Counted from the first letter of the stretch, positions 24,708-37,162 are shown. The stretch is 64,000 nucleotides of DNA from Amoebidium appalachense (GCA_963693365.1 CAVNZM010000017.1:1860001-1924000); one strand, 5' to 3'. Notes: generated from the sequence alone by a model not told the origin. Translations and numbers: made by a program.

Positions 24708-27700
24708 CTATAATTTTGTAGTGATGTGTTTCTCAAGCCAATCAATACATCTAATAAACAGGTCGTAGTTACGCGTGTTTAGTATAAAATCAAGGATGTT
24801 GTAATTTACAGGTAGGCTATCTTTCTGGGTGTCTGTTGTGAATGTGACGTGTGTGTGTTGCGGTATTATGTGGTCTATCAAACTACATTTGGCGATACAT
24901 GACCGGTTAAACTGGTGTGTGTGTGTGTTGTTTGGGCATGCAAATGATGCCACCTTATACTTATTAGATCTCCACTGTATAGCACGTGTACAGTAAAAGC
25001 GTGGTAATTGATCAATAATACCATCAGCTAGAGAAAGACCAGTTCTACAGGAAGGTAATATGTATTTAGGTGTTATACACTTGCGAGTGCCATATTTGGC
25101 AATATGGTTGAGGCGGTCAGTATATATAAAACGAGACATAAGGCTTAGTTTTTCAAGGTGTATGCTTTCATCGGGTCTAGTGTCGTGTGGTATCTTTTTC
25201 CATTTGTTATATTGCGTGATTATCTTGTGATTGTGTACATGTTTAATAAGTAAGTGGCAGTCCAAAGTCACACACACACTATTGCGGGGTTTATTTGTAT
25301 TTGTGCCCAGGGGAGAAGGGGAGAGAGAGGGGAGGAAAGAGGGGAGAGGTGAGGAGGGGACAGGTCGGATAGAGAAGAGAGGGTGGGAGGGCAAATACTT
25401 CTTTAAGCGGCTTATGTGCTTATTGAATTTCAGCGCGAGATAGGATACTCTAGCAGCTATTGGGACCAGACCATATATCGAGAGCGTTACAGGCCCAGGT
25501 TTACAACAGTTGTTAGATAGAAAGGAGGCAACTTCTGCTTCAAGGAAATTTGCCAAGGGTTTAAGCGCTCTAGTTCTCTCTTTCTTGATCCAAGCGGCGA
25601 GAAGGGGTAAACCATATTCACATGCCGGGAAGACAAAAGTGCGAATAAATGTAAGTCTAATAGAAGGATGGAGGGGTGTGTCTTTAAAAATATTAGCCGA
25701 GAAGAAAGCTAACCGCTTACGAGCCAACTCTACCCTCTTTTCGACCATATGGGGAAACATAACACCAACAGAATCAACCGGAACACCAAGATATTTGTAT
25801 TCTGGAACTATAGGTACAGGTTTAGATGATAATGTAAATGTGTGTAAATTGTTAGCTATATCAGGTACAAGAACACCACATTTGTCTATGTTAAGGATCA
25901 TAAGGTTTGCCTTGCACCACTCTGACACTACATCGAACAATCTTTGCAGGCGTCTAGGGGTACGGGCAAGGAGGGACAGATCATCAGCATAGAGAAGTGC
26001 AGGCGGAAAGTTATTAATAGGGTCATCGTTTTCGGCGTAAATCTTGACAGCCAAATCATCTATAAATAGGTTAAACAAAAAGGGGCTAAGCAATGAACCC
26101 TGCAAGAGACCTCTAGTACGAGCAAAACCATATGAAAGATGCCCATTAACCACAGCTCTACCATAGGTTTGAGACAAGAGTGCTTCTAACAGAACACCAA
26201 TGCAGTGTGGTACACCCCGTGCAGCAAGCTTTTCCCATAGGAGACCAGGGGAGACAGAATCGTAAGCAGTTTTCCAATCAATAAAGCCAACATATTGTGC
26301 ACCAACTTGCATAGAATCGTGCAGTGCCATTATTTGAACATAACATGAATTGTTTTTACGAAAAGCGGATTGGCATGGGTGTATGTGAAGAATAGATTGA
26401 AACCTAGGGTGATGTGCAAATAACCTAAGTAAGCAAGCTTCAAAGAATCTACGAACAACCTGGGTTAGTGTAATGGGGCGAAAGGATGATATGGGGCCCT
26501 CAGAGTCCTTCTTAACTATGGGGATCACTAAGGTATCTAACCAAGATGACGGGACATGTCCACATTTAACACACCAAGAAAAGAGAGAGCTTAACATGAT
26601 AGTAAGATCAGGTTTAATAGCACGATCACTTTCCTTTTGTGGGTAGGAGGGAACAAGGATTTTAAGAAACCCAGCAGGGAGTCCATCAGGTCCACAAGAC
26701 TTACTAGAGCTATAACTAGATATCACAGACCATATGGCATCGGGACTGAAAAAGGGGAGGATCGATTCTATGGGGATAGATGGGTCTACAGGCCACACAA
26801 TAGGTTTCTGAGCGGGGGTCCTATCTTTAAACAGTTCCGAGAAATACTTATCAGAGTCTATGAGGGGGTCTCCAGTGGTATCACCAATAATACGAGCAGG
26901 GGGGCCAAATCGATTCATACTAGCAAGCCGGCGCAAGCTTTCCTTTTGAGACAGGGGTTCACCTAGTCTAGCGGGAGTGGTGTTTGGTAACAAGAGAGCA
27001 TCGGGATATTCCTTCCTACCACCGCCAGCATAATCACCGAGATCTATCAAATCATCAACAATAAAGTTAGTGCATGTATCTAGTACGAGATGTGAATCTG
27101 GCCTGGCTTGTGCAGATTCTAATAGGCGCATATATATAGGGTGTTTCGTAGCATAGCATACACATACATCAACTCTACCCCACTGTGACTTAAGCTGGGA
27201 TAGACGGAGGCGAAAGGTGGGAGGGGGAGGGGGGAGCAGATCAAGGGAGATCTTAGGTAGGAAAAGGATAGGAGAGTGGTCAGATGACCTAGAGAGGTTA
27301 GGAGGGAGAGAGAGTTTTGACATGGTTGATGGCCAAAAGGCCACTCCCCAGTCGGTGTTGTGGGCATGGGATATTTGAGGGAACCGCAAAGTGTGACTTT
27401 GGACATACCTTGCTAAAGGGATAGCACGCTCCGGGGGCTTAGATGGGTACCCGACACTCACTTGCAGTGTGTCTGTGTGGTGGAGTCGCGTGTTAAAATC
27501 ACCTAAAATAACAGTGGACATTGGTAACTGTGACAACTCGTGAGTCAATTCGACAACCGACATAGATGGTGGGTAATATACAAAAGTAAAAACATTAGAA
27601 AGAAACTCTATAGAAACCGAGAATTCCGTTTTTGCTACCGGTTTGCACTTCACTCTCACGTGTGGTGCGGCAAGTACAATAATGCCTCGGTTTTTCGCGT

Positions 27701-27875
27701 AACCGGGGTGTGTGGATGTGTCGACCAATGTAGAGTTGAATTTGTGGTGGTTTTTAAACTGTGTTTCGCAAATCACTGTAAACGTGTGGTTGTTTGTCTG
27801 TTGTTGTATGTAGCTGATTTTATCGTCGAGTGTCCCGGGGGGGGAGGCCCTTTTGGGGGCCCAGTGTCCGAGCAT
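24708..27875 (-). CDS. LINE ORF2: endonuclease and reverse transcriptase
   Basis: The open frame begins by 28016 (1102 residues from that Met). A Met at 27873-27875, 20 nt past the ORF1 stop, may be the real start and removes 47 residues. Numbering from the first Met, the apurinic-like endonuclease shows ICET (82-85), GDFN (172-175) and SDH (245-247). The reverse transcriptase spans about 430-760, with FIDWKTAYDSV (Asp580), GLLQGSLLSPFLFNLFIDDL (636-655) and the catalytic YADD (676-679). No RNase H domain or CCHC knuckle is evident after it. The protein nicks target DNA and copies the element RNA. No internal stop is seen. Clade assignment (I/CR1/Tad-like) would need a tree. Confidence 0.9.
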   Translation of the reverse strand: MLGHWAPKRASPPGTLDDKISYIQQQTNNHTFTVICETQFKNHHKFNSTLVDTSTHPGYAKNRGIIVLAAPHVRVKCKPVAKTEFSVSIEFLSNVFTFVYYPPSMSVVELTHELSQLPMSTVILGDFNTRLHHTDTLQVSVGYPSKPPERAIPLARYVQSHTLRFPQISHAHNTDWGVAFWPSTMSKLSLPPNLSRSSDHSPILFLPKISLDLLPPPPPTFRLRLSQLKSQWGRVDVCVCYATKHPIYMRLLESAQARPDSHLVLDTCTNFIVDDLIDLGDYAGGGRKEYPDALLLPNTTPARLGEPLSQKESLRRLASMNRFGPPARIIGDTTGDPLIDSDKYFSELFKDRTPAQKPIVWPVDPSIPIESILPFFSPDAIWSVISSYSSSKSCGPDGLPAGFLKILVPSYPQKESDRAIKPDLTIMLSSLFSWCVKCGHVPSSWLDTLVIPIVKKDSEGPISSFRPITLTQVVRRFFEACLLRLFAHHPRFQSILHIHPCQSAFRKNNSCYVQIMALHDSMQVGAQYVGFIDWKTAYDSVSPGLLWEKLAARGVPHCIGVLLEALLSQTYGRAVVNGHLSYGFARTRGLLQGSLLSPFLFNLFIDDLAVKIYAENDDPINNFPPALLYADDLSLLARTPRRLQRLFDVVSEWCKANLMILNIDKCGVLVPDIANNLHTFTLSSKPVPIVPEYKYLGVPVDSVGVMFPHMVEKRVELARKRLAFFSANIFKDTPLHPSIRLTFIRTFVFPACEYGLPLLAAWIKKERTRALKPLANFLEAEVASFLSNNCCKPGPVTLSIYGLVPIAARVSYLALKFNKHISRLKKYLPSHPLFSIRPVPSSPLPSFLPSLSPSPLGTNTNKPRNSVCVTLDCHLLIKHVHNHKIITQYNKWKKIPHDTRPDESIHLEKLSLMSRFIYTDRLNHIAKYGTRKCITPKYILPSCRTGLSLADGIIDQLPRFYCTRAIQWRSNKYKVASFACPNNTHTHQFNRSCIAKCSLIDHIIPQHTHVTFTTDTQKDSLPVNYNILDFILNTRNYDLFIRCIDWLEKHITTKL

Positions 27876-27895
27876 TCCAGAAGAAGAAGGATAAA

Positions 27896-29080
27896 TTAGG
27901 CATCGGTTTGGTCCGACACCTGTGGGGTTGGTTCCCACTTGTCGCTTACGGGGTCGTATGCACGACCTTCCGCCAGCGCGAACAGTTCGCAGAAGAGCTC
28001 GATTTCCATCTCGCATCGGCGTTTGCGCTCGAGCAGTTTCTCACCAGAAAACATTGGTTCCTTCGTGTCCGTGTCTATCACGCTCGTAGCATCGTTTTCC
28101 AACTTTGCGAGGAACTCTTTTGCCTTGCTGATGCGTACACGACAACGTGTGGCGCACGCATTCTTAGCAGACACTTTACGTTCTTTGTCTGCTTTCTGAA
28201 TGTTTTCCGGCGCGCATGGGTCGTAGCTTGGGAGGTGGGTGAAGAAGCTTCCACACCCCTTTGTCGCGTCACGGATGAACGCACGGTTATAGTCGCCCCG
28301 TACTGCTACTTCCAGCACATCGTATCCAATGAAGGACAGACAAAGGATGCGAGAGCACCGGAAGCCGAGAGCCTTGAAGATGGACCACATGGCCCTGTGT
28401 GGGCGTCTGCCGTGCTTGACTTTGAAATACACCCTCTCGTATTTGGGTGGGATGTTGATGTTACCGTTTGCTTGGGTGTTCCCCTTAGCCGGCGGTTTGG
28501 GAGGGGAGTTGCGGCGGTACTCGTTGCCTGCAAGAATGCTGGCATATGTTTCCTTGGCAATTTGGCGGAGCTCGGGTGTTTTACGAGAGTTCGCATATTC
28601 TAGGAACTCTGCCGGGAGCTGTGCTTCCGGTCCTGTGTTGTTTTGTGTTGGGGTGGAAATGTCTCCGTCGCGAGATGTTTGCTCATGAGTTTTGGGGTTT
28701 TGCGATCCACTAATGTTTAGCTGGGCTGTGAGTGAATCAATGGTGAGCTTGAGTTGGGTATTTTCTGTTTGGAGTTTTTCTATCATGTTCTTGAGTGGTA
28801 ACAGCTCATTTAGCTGTTTCTTAACGAGGGCAAGTTCTGCCAGTACTGTATCAACCGAAAGTTTCGGCATGGTTGTTATTGTGTTTCTACGGAGTGGTGT
28901 GGTGTTATTCTGAATGGGTAGTGTATTGTAAATAGGTGTTGCGCTTAGTCTAAGGCGATGTTTTTCTGGTTGTGCATCTGTGGTAGGTGTATCTGCTGGA
29001 CGTTTTAATGGTCGCACATGTGTGATGGGTGTAGATGGAACTTTGAAAGAGGTTCTGAAACGATTATAGGCATGTGCCAT
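27896..29080 (-). CDS. LINE ORF1: RNA-binding chaperone-like protein
   Basis: 394 residues ending QVSDQTDA. A leucine-rich coiled coil lies at about 75-125 (LSVDTVLAELALVKKQ; LKNMIEKLQTENTQL). A basic, structured region follows at about 205-300 (ERVYFKVKHGRRPHRAMWSI; YDVLEVAVRGDYNRAF), resembling the RNA-binding part of LINE ORF1/gag proteins, and then a lysine/arginine-rich tail. No CCHC zinc knuckle is seen. A coiled coil followed by an RNA-binding region is the usual ORF1 layout for trimeric nucleic-acid chaperones. Its position directly before ORF2 supports the assignment; the sequence alone would be weak evidence. Confidence 0.75.
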   Translation of the reverse strand: MAHAYNRFRTSFKVPSTPITHVRPLKRPADTPTTDAQPEKHRLRLSATPIYNTLPIQNNTTPLRRNTITTMPKLSVDTVLAELALVKKQLNELLPLKNMIEKLQTENTQLKLTIDSLTAQLNISGSQNPKTHEQTSRDGDISTPTQNNTGPEAQLPAEFLEYANSRKTPELRQIAKETYASILAGNEYRRNSPPKPPAKGNTQANGNINIPPKYERVYFKVKHGRRPHRAMWSIFKALGFRCSRILCLSFIGYDVLEVAVRGDYNRAFIRDATKGCGSFFTHLPSYDPCAPENIQKADKERKVSAKNACATRCRVRISKAKEFLAKLENDATSVIDTDTKEPMFSGEKLLERKRRCEMEIELFCELFALAEGRAYDPVSDKWEPTPQVSDQTDA

Positions 29081-29103
29081 GACATGGATGGGGGTGTTCC
29101 CCG

Positions 29104-30449
29104 GCCCTTAGGGCCACGGATGGCCTGGTTTAGGGGTGGATGCGCGAAGGATACTATTTATTAGCAGATAATAAAGAGCGACATTTGAATCGATGTGTGC
29201 GACTGAATCGATGTGTGCGGGCGTCAAATGACACTGGGGGCCTTGATTTGGCCGTTAACGTTGGGCTACGTATTGCGGCAATGTCTACAGCAATACTGAG
29301 CGCCCGGAGGGGCTGTATATTGATGCTCTTTACATGGGTTATTTTCTTTATTTACGGTTTCCTTTTTTAAAATTCTGGGCTGCCCCTACATGATGAAAAA
29401 CAAGAACACCGGCGGTGGCGCCGATGCGCGTCTCGCGGCCGACGTCGCGAGTCTCGCGACTCTGTCTGGCAAAAGGAATGTGGTCTTTACAACGAATCGC
29501 CGTTTCACACAGACTACAATATGAAATAAGGGTCATGCTAACATGCTGATTTCGAACTAATCATAATCCGTATACTGAAGTGATAAATGCTTCTTGAGAT
29601 AGAGTTTTCCTTATTTGGGAGAAAGAATGTGAAATGGTATGTGTTCGGAAGGCTGCCGACTGTGCCGTGGCCGAGTCTCGAGTTCAAAGAATCCCTTGTC
29701 AGTGCCGGTGGACACGGCGTCTTCAGGGCTGTTCGCTTGGCGAAAAGTTTTTGTTTTTCTACGTGTGACTAGAGCTTACGCCCGACCAAAAGAAAATTTG
29801 CTCAAGTTTAATATCAGACGTTAGAAGTAGCAGGAGTGCGTGGTTGTGCACCGTAGACTCTGGGACCTTCTTCAAGTTATTCCTCTTTCCCGATTGAGAA
29901 ATCCAGAACTGAAACCATAGTGCCTAGTGTTTCACTCTCGAGCATCCGAAAGCCGGTTTGGGATTCTCTTGCAGTTGGCCGCTGTAAACCTGGAGGACTT
30001 GGTTTTCTGCTGAACGGTGACTGCTAACAGGTTGGCGAGACCCTTCATCCCAAGCTTGACATTCCTCTCTCATGTCGGTCCCTCCCCAACCAAGCTTCCA
30101 TCATAAATAGTCTGCACGAGAGCTTATCCTATCTTTGAGCTAAGGCCTCATTTTTGCGTTTGCATACGGGTAGCAGGTGGTTAGCTACAGATACGCCATC
30201 ACCGTTAGGGTAAGAAGTTTTGTTGGGGGGACACACATTATTCAAGTTCCACAAACATACGATAACCGTGACACATCATACACATTCACATCCAACAGTG
30301 CACGACAAATATAACTCCTCCCTTTCACACTTGCTATGCAGGTACAAGCACACACACAAGCACGCCGTACATACAGACACGTGTGTAAACCAACACACAC
30401 ACGCGCGCGCGCGCGCGCGCGCGCGCGAGCACACACACACACACTCGCG

Positions 30450-30496
<47 letters not shown>

Positions 30497-30932
30497 CACT
30501 AGTTCAGACGCATCACACACGTGCACAAACGTGTGTTGTTGCGTGTGGCACACAAGCACGTGAACACACGTACTTTCGGCTTACCTCCGGTTTTCTTCTC
30601 CGTACCTTACCAAAAAAGCGTTGATAGCGTTGATACACGATATTTGATCATTCCCCTTCAGCCATACCTTGTTTCTACGAAGTCACCAGGTCGAAATCCA
30701 GTTTGCTGGATTAGATATCTTATGCCCTGCCATTGTTCCCAAGTCTCTCATCCACCCACGTTTTGTACCAACCCGCGCATGCTTTCCCTAACGTAGATTC
30801 CTTCAAGCGCAATCACTAGTCAGCTCTTTTTTGGTCCCTCCAGGGATAAAGGTGCAGCTTTTCTACGTAGCGTTTTCCAGTGATGTTTCTGATACTAATC
30901 ATCTCTATGTTTTCCAGAAAAAAGAAGCAAAA
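29104..30932. other. Intergenic region and presumed 5' leader of the CDPK gene
   Basis: No gene is recognised. It holds a CpG-rich patch near 29405-29465 with CTCGCG repeats, an 18-bp repeat GAATCGATGTGTGCG at about 29188-29220, and (CGCG)n/(CA)n at 30395-30495. A splice-acceptor-like TGTTTTCCAG ends at 30917, 15 nt before the CDPK start codon, so a non-coding leader exon may lie upstream. Confidence 0.45.
30395..30495. repeat. (CG)n and (CA)n alternating purine-pyrimidine tract
   Basis: Two blocks of CGCGCG (about 30401-30427 and 30446-30458) are interleaved with (CA)n to 30495. All of it alternates purine and pyrimidine, the pattern most prone to form Z-DNA. It lies about 440 bp before the CDPK start codon. 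Confidence 0.9.
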
Positions 30933-31633
30933 ATGGGGATCGAGGAGCTTGTAACGTCGGGGGTGCTTGAGCAGCGGTTTGATGTTGGGCCTGTTATTGG
31001 TCAGGTAGGAATAGTGCCTGTTGAAAGCCCCCCCCCCCCCCCCCCCCCCTCAAACACCACCCCCTCCCCCCTCCCTCTTCAAACCCAACCCCCTCACCAC
31101 CCTCCCCGCACACCCAACCCCTCCCCAACGCCCTTTTGCCCCGTTCACCGCAGCCTTCTCCTCTTGTCCTGGACGCCCCGCCCCCCCTTCCACCCTGGTC
31201 GCTTCTCTCGTACCCCTTCCCCTCCCCTTCCCCCTCCCCCTCCCTTTCCCCCATCTCCCTTTCCCTTTTCTCTTTCCTCTACCATCCCCTCCCCCCCCCC
31301 CCCTCCCCTCGCGCTCCCATCCCCCCAAACCCCACCCCCCACCCCCCAATACACTCACACGAGCCTATTTTTCATGTACATTCTTCTTCATATATAAAGG
31401 CACATGTGTGCTTAACCGCACAATGATGGACGGTGTGTATGTGTGTGTGTGTTTATGGATGTGTGTGTGTGTGGGGGGGGGGGGGGGGGGGGGGGGGGGA
31501 GAGGAGAGGAGGTCGGGTTGGTGGTGGTGGTGATAGCACCGGTGCCAGTGTTGTGAGAGACATGAAGGCGCCCCGTAGGGGGGGGGTGGAGGTGGGGGAG
31601 ACAGGCGGGGAGGTGTGTGTGTGTGTGTGTGTG

Positions 31634-31667
<34 letters not shown>

Positions 31668-32071
31668 GCACGTGAGTATATTCCTACTTTTTTTATTTGT
31701 TTTATAAAAACTTTTTTTCTATATATACTTCTCTCATAAGTGAAAGAAGCTTTCATCTCACATTTTTTGTATAGGGGGCCTATTCGACTGTCCGCCTTGC
31801 CACAGAAAAGGGCACCAAAAAGAAGGTGGCAATTAAATACATCGAAAAAGCCCGCGCATTTGGGGTATGTGTCCTGTTTCTGCTCTCATTTTTCTGTTTT
31901 TTCTACTTTTTTCACAGTTTTGTTAATGCTGGTTGTGAAATCGGTGTGAGAAAGGGCTGTATTGTGTTACTGTGGTGTGGTGGGAAAATGGTGACCGGGA
32001 AGCAGGAAAGAGACGGGAGTCAAACACCTCCCCCCCCTCCCCCCCCCCCCCCCCTTCTCCCCCTCCTATTC

Positions 32072-32102
<31 letters not shown>

Positions 32103-32778
32103 ACACACACTCACACAAACACACACACTTACACAAACACTCACAGAGTGGTGAGTGAATTTCTTCTGAGGTGTAATACTTTTGGTGGGATGGGGAGGGT
32201 GAAGAGTGGGAGGGTCTGCGGGCAGGGTGGGGCGAGAGAGTGTGTTTGTGCGCTCACGTGCACGTGCAGGGGGGGAAGGGCGGGAGGGGGGGGGGGGGGG
32301 AGGGGGGAAGGAAGGGAGGGGGAGGGAGGGAGGGAGAGAGAGAGAGAGAGAGGGAGAGAGAGAGAGAGAGATGTGGGGACGGAGGGGGGGAGAGGAGAGT
32401 GGTTGTTAGGGAGGGGGGATAGGGAGAAAGAAAGAGAGGAACTGAAGACGGAGGGATCCGGGGGGGGGGGGGGGGGGGGGGCGGGGCGCGACGGCGGGCA
32501 GGGGGGGGGGATGAGGGGGGGGGGGGAGGGGGTGAAGATAAAGGGAAAAGCATTTTGTTTTTCCAGGCGATTGACTGGTTAGTGTTTTTTTTTTTTGCCC
32601 AGGACATGAATCTTGAGACTGAGTGCCGCTTGCTGCGTGACCTTGGGAGGCACCCAAACATCAACGCCTTTCTAGGACTGTATGTGAACAGCAAGTACTA
32701 CATGATTGTGCTGGAGTACATGCAGGGAGGTAGGTTATGCTCTCTTCTCTCCCTCTCCCCCCCTCCCCCCCCCCCTTT

Positions 32779-32851
<73 letters not shown>

Positions 32852-33619
32852 CTCCCCTCCCCCTCCTCTGCCCCCCCCCCCCCCCCCCTCCCCTCTCCCC
32901 CTTCCCCCCTTTCTCCCCTCTCAACTCCCCCCCCCCCCCCCTCCCCCCTCCCCTTGCACCCCTCCATCTTACCATTTCCCTTCTTACCCCTCCCCAACCT
33001 GTCACCGCTCCTCCCGCCAGCATACACATGCGCTTATGCACATTCTCGACCGACCCCCCCCCCCCCCCCCCCCCCCCTCTTCCTCAAGCATCCCCTCCCC
33101 CCTCCCCTCCCCCCCCCCCCATATGCATACCATTGTCTGTTCACCCCTCTGCAACTATTGATACTCCCTGCTCATCACCAGCAACAACTACCCTCTGTTC
33201 CTATGTCCCTGATCCTACAGTGGAATCCTTTCTAACTCTTTCTTCAACCCTTTCACTAAACACTGACCGTGTGTTTAACCCGTCAGGGGAGCTTCTGGAC
33301 ATTCTGATCCGGAGAGTGGAGAGCAACAGCACACCCTATAGTGAGGCTCAGGTGGCTGTGATCATGAGGTATGTAGCAACAATAATCAGTAAATTTCCTT
33401 GTGTTTGTGTGTGTGTTTTTTTTTTTTTTTTTTTTTTTTGGGGGGGGGGGGGGTTCTTGGATCAGGATATACTTTCTAGGCAATTCATCCCTCCCCCCTC
33501 CCCCTCTCCCCCCTTTCTCCCCGCGCCCGCCAGCCCCCTCCCACGCCCCTTACTCATCAGATATGTGCACATACGCACACGCACGCACGCACGCACGCAC
33601 ACACACACGTACGCGCGCA

Positions 33620-33652
<33 letters not shown>

Positions 33653-34086
33653 CACACACACACACATGCACACACGCGCGCACGCACACAAAGAGACACA
33701 CGAGCCCATCTATCAATCTATGCCTCAACCTACTTTGCTTGCTGTTGTTTTCCAAGACACACACACTTTCTCCCCCCCCCCCCCCCCCCCCCCCCTTCCC
33801 CTTGCTCTTTCTCCTTCGCTCGCTCGCTCGCTTGCTTGCTGGCTGGCTAGCTCCCCCCCCCCCCCCCCCCCCCTCCCCCCCTCCCCCCCTGTTCCCCCCC
33901 TGTTCTCACCGTCCGCCTCTCACTCTCCCCCTCTGCCGCTCCCCTCTCTCCCCCTCTCCATCCGTCTCTCCATGTTTCCTTGCCTGCCTCCCTCCCTCTC
34001 TCCCTCCCTCTCTTCCTCCCGCTCTCCCTCCATTCTCTCTCTCTCTTTCTCTCTCTCTCTCGCTCTCTCTCTCTCTTCACCCCCTC

Positions 34087-34138
<52 letters not shown>

Positions 34139-34574
34139 TGGTTCTCTGGTTCTCTTTCGCTCTCTCTCTCTCTCTCTCCCCCGTCCCCCAATCCCCATCC
34201 CCTATTCATTCACCCACTCACATGTCCCTTTTTCCTGACATAAGTTTCTCATCTACTCATGCTCACACATATACCCCCCCCCCTCCCCCCCCCCTCACAC
34301 ACTCTCTCTCTTCTCTCTCCCCTTGCCCCCTCCCCTCTCCCCCTCCTTCCCCCCGTCCCCCCTTCTCCCCCCCTTCTCCTCGTCCTCCCCCCAACCCCCT
34401 CCTCCCCCCCTCCCCCCACCCCATCCCTTCAGGCAAATTGTAGCGGCAGTTGAACACTGCCACAAGCACAACATTATCCACCGGGACCTCAAACCTGAGA
34501 ACATCCTCGTTAGTGACGAGGTTTCCCTCGGTTCTGTCAACAGCATGTTCAATGCTCCCATCAAGGTTTTCCCC

Positions 34575-34606
<32 letters not shown>

Positions 34607-35212
34607 GCCCACCCCCCTTCCCCCCACACCTCCCCCTCTCTCTCCCCCTAACCTCGCGACCTCCTTGCATTCCCCCCCCCCCCCCCCCCCCCCCCCCTTG
34701 GGTCCTCCCTGAGGATGGGCTCTGCTTATGACGCATACTGTGCACATGGCTGATGTTGCATACTTGAATGTTTGCCTTTGCATGGGTCCTGCACCATGCT
34801 TCTCGTCGTGTATGCGTACTTCGTACCGTGTTCCGCATTCAAACCCCCCCCCCCCCCCCCCCCCCCCCCACCACCACCACCACCACTACCCCTTCTCCCT
34901 CCTTCCTCCCCGCTCTCCGTCCTCTCGTTGTTCTCGAATGATGATGCTTTAGGCGTCCCTCCTTTCGTCTGTTTTGTCTGTTAAATATTCTTTGTCCCAC
35001 CTCTCCTCACGCTCCCCAAACACACACCACTGCCACCACCACCACACAAACATGGTCAGTTAAACTCATACCCAGTCTCCTTTTCCCTCCCTCCGTCTTC
35101 TTCTCATTCCACTGCCCCTCCTCCCCCCTTCCCCCCCTCCCCCCACATCCTTTTTCCCGTGGCCCCACTCATACACAGCCTCGATCTCTCTATCCATCTC
35201 ACTCTTACTCCG

Positions 35213-35249
<37 letters not shown>

Positions 35250-35337
35250 CCCGCCCTGCCTTAATACACGCACCCGCAAGCACCAACAACTTATTCTCTC
35301 CTGTGGCCCATCGTTCCGGGGAGTAAACACATTCATG

Positions 35338-35377
<40 letters not shown>

Positions 35378-35381
35378 TACG

Positions 35382-35460
<79 letters not shown>

Positions 35461-35463
35461 ATG

Positions 35464-35511
<48 letters not shown>

Positions 35512-35882
35512 TGTAGAGAAGCAAGAATCATGTCCGTTATGTTTTTTCCCCAAGCATCTTGTTTCTGTTTCTCACGCATGCCATGTTGGTACCGAAACTC
35601 AGGTTGCAGACTTTGGCCTAGCATGTGAGATCCAGCCCGGGCAAAAGCTTCGGCCAACATGCGGCACCCCAAACTACATGGCTCCAGGTGTGGCCCCCTT
35701 TACCTGCATAAACAGATTTACGTGAAATTTCATGAGATTCCATCGGTAGATTGCACGGCTATGCATAATAAGGTCTTGATTCAGAAATATGGGTACGTGT
35801 AGTCCTGTGCAAAGAGAAAAACGGCCACTGTGAGCATGTTTACAGACTATGTTACCGTAGTATCCTTTTTTGTTGCCCTTGT

Positions 35883-35924
<42 letters not shown>

Positions 35925-36031
35925 GGGGGGAGGAAAGGGATTCCACCCACCTGAATGTTGGTTCCATTTGTGTGTATGCCCGGGCTCTTTTCACGGACTT
36001 TTCAAATATTGGAATGGGGGCTATGTATGCG

Positions 36032-36069
<38 letters not shown>

Positions 36070-37162
36070 CGCACGCACACAGACACACACATACGCACAC
36101 ACGCACACACGGGCGTGCAGACGTCTGCCCTTCTTTCCCCCCTTTGCACGCCTCACTCTCCGTGTATGTTTCCGGCATCACACACACGGTTCAACACAAG
36201 GATGAAGCGTGCCACCTGACTTGAATGCTTGAGTGTTTGGGTATGGGTGCTTGTGTGTTGTGTGTGTGTGTGTAGGGAGAGGGGGGAGGGGAGGGGGGGG
36301 GGGGGGGGGGGGGAGAAGGGGGTGGGTGATAATGACAGCTGTGATAAAATGATTTGGGGGGGGGGGGGGGGGGGGTAAGTATTGAAAAATCACAAAACGA
36401 AAGATGTTTGCACAAGAGGAACCTTACACAAGAGAATCAAGTGATGAGTTCGTGAGCAGAGTGTTATCAATTTCTGCAAAAATAGAAAGGAAGTGTTTTA
36501 AAATGGTCACGGGCCCAATGAAATTGTGCAGAGTCTAACCTTGTTTGGTGTGCCTGCAGAACGTCTTTCCAGGAAGCCGTACGATTGCGCTTCTGATATC
36601 TGGAGTATTGGGGTGAGTGGTGGCTGATTTCCAGTGTCCCCTCTTGCCCGATAATATAGGGGGACAGCTAGATTTCCCCCTATTCTCATTAATTAAAAAA
36701 TGTAGGCGCTACACCATATACGACGATTTATTATCTAAACTGATGCGTTCACATATTAATACACCTCGCTTATTGATACAATTTTGGCAAAAAAACGGGG
36801 GCTTATCAATACACTTGGGACACCTGTACAATGGATGGATGACGCACAGCAATATTACACCTACACACCGTTTACCATACTCAGGATACCAAAACCGGTG
36901 GGCACGTAGGGAGATTTTGTTAGGTGAAAGAATGACAAATACGCATGCACGTGCGTGTACGCGCTCTCGTGAACACATTTGCACAAATACAAGAATATAC
37001 AAGCACATACCCATACATACACAGACACACACACACACGTGCACACACACGCGCACATACACGCACCCACCCACATGCCCACCCACATCCAACCCCGACC
37101 CCCCCAATCCCCCCCCCCTCTTCCCTCCTACCCACATGTACGCACGTTCACTCACGCACACG

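Larger units (their letters stand above)
24542..29103 (-). mobile_element. Non-LTR retrotransposon (LINE), apparently full length
   Basis: Two long open frames on the minus strand (ORF1 then ORF2) are followed by a short 3'UTR with a (CA)n block (24633-24695 on the plus strand) and a poly(A) tail of about 45, seen as poly(T) at 24550-24594. This is the layout of a LINE inserted by target-primed reverse transcription. GTTCCCCG occurs just outside the tail (24542-24549) and just before ORF1 (29096-29103) and may be an 8-bp target-site duplication. If so, the 5'UTR is only about 15 nt. Neither frame is broken and the tail is long, so the insertion looks recent. It lies between flotillin and the CDPK gene. 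Confidence 0.85.

Noticed and set aside
30831-30932. Upstream in-frame Met extending the CDPK N-terminus
   Set aside because: The extension crosses a TGTTTTCCAG acceptor-like site and has no family similarity. The Met at 30933 gives MGIEEL and a normal distance to the glycine loop.
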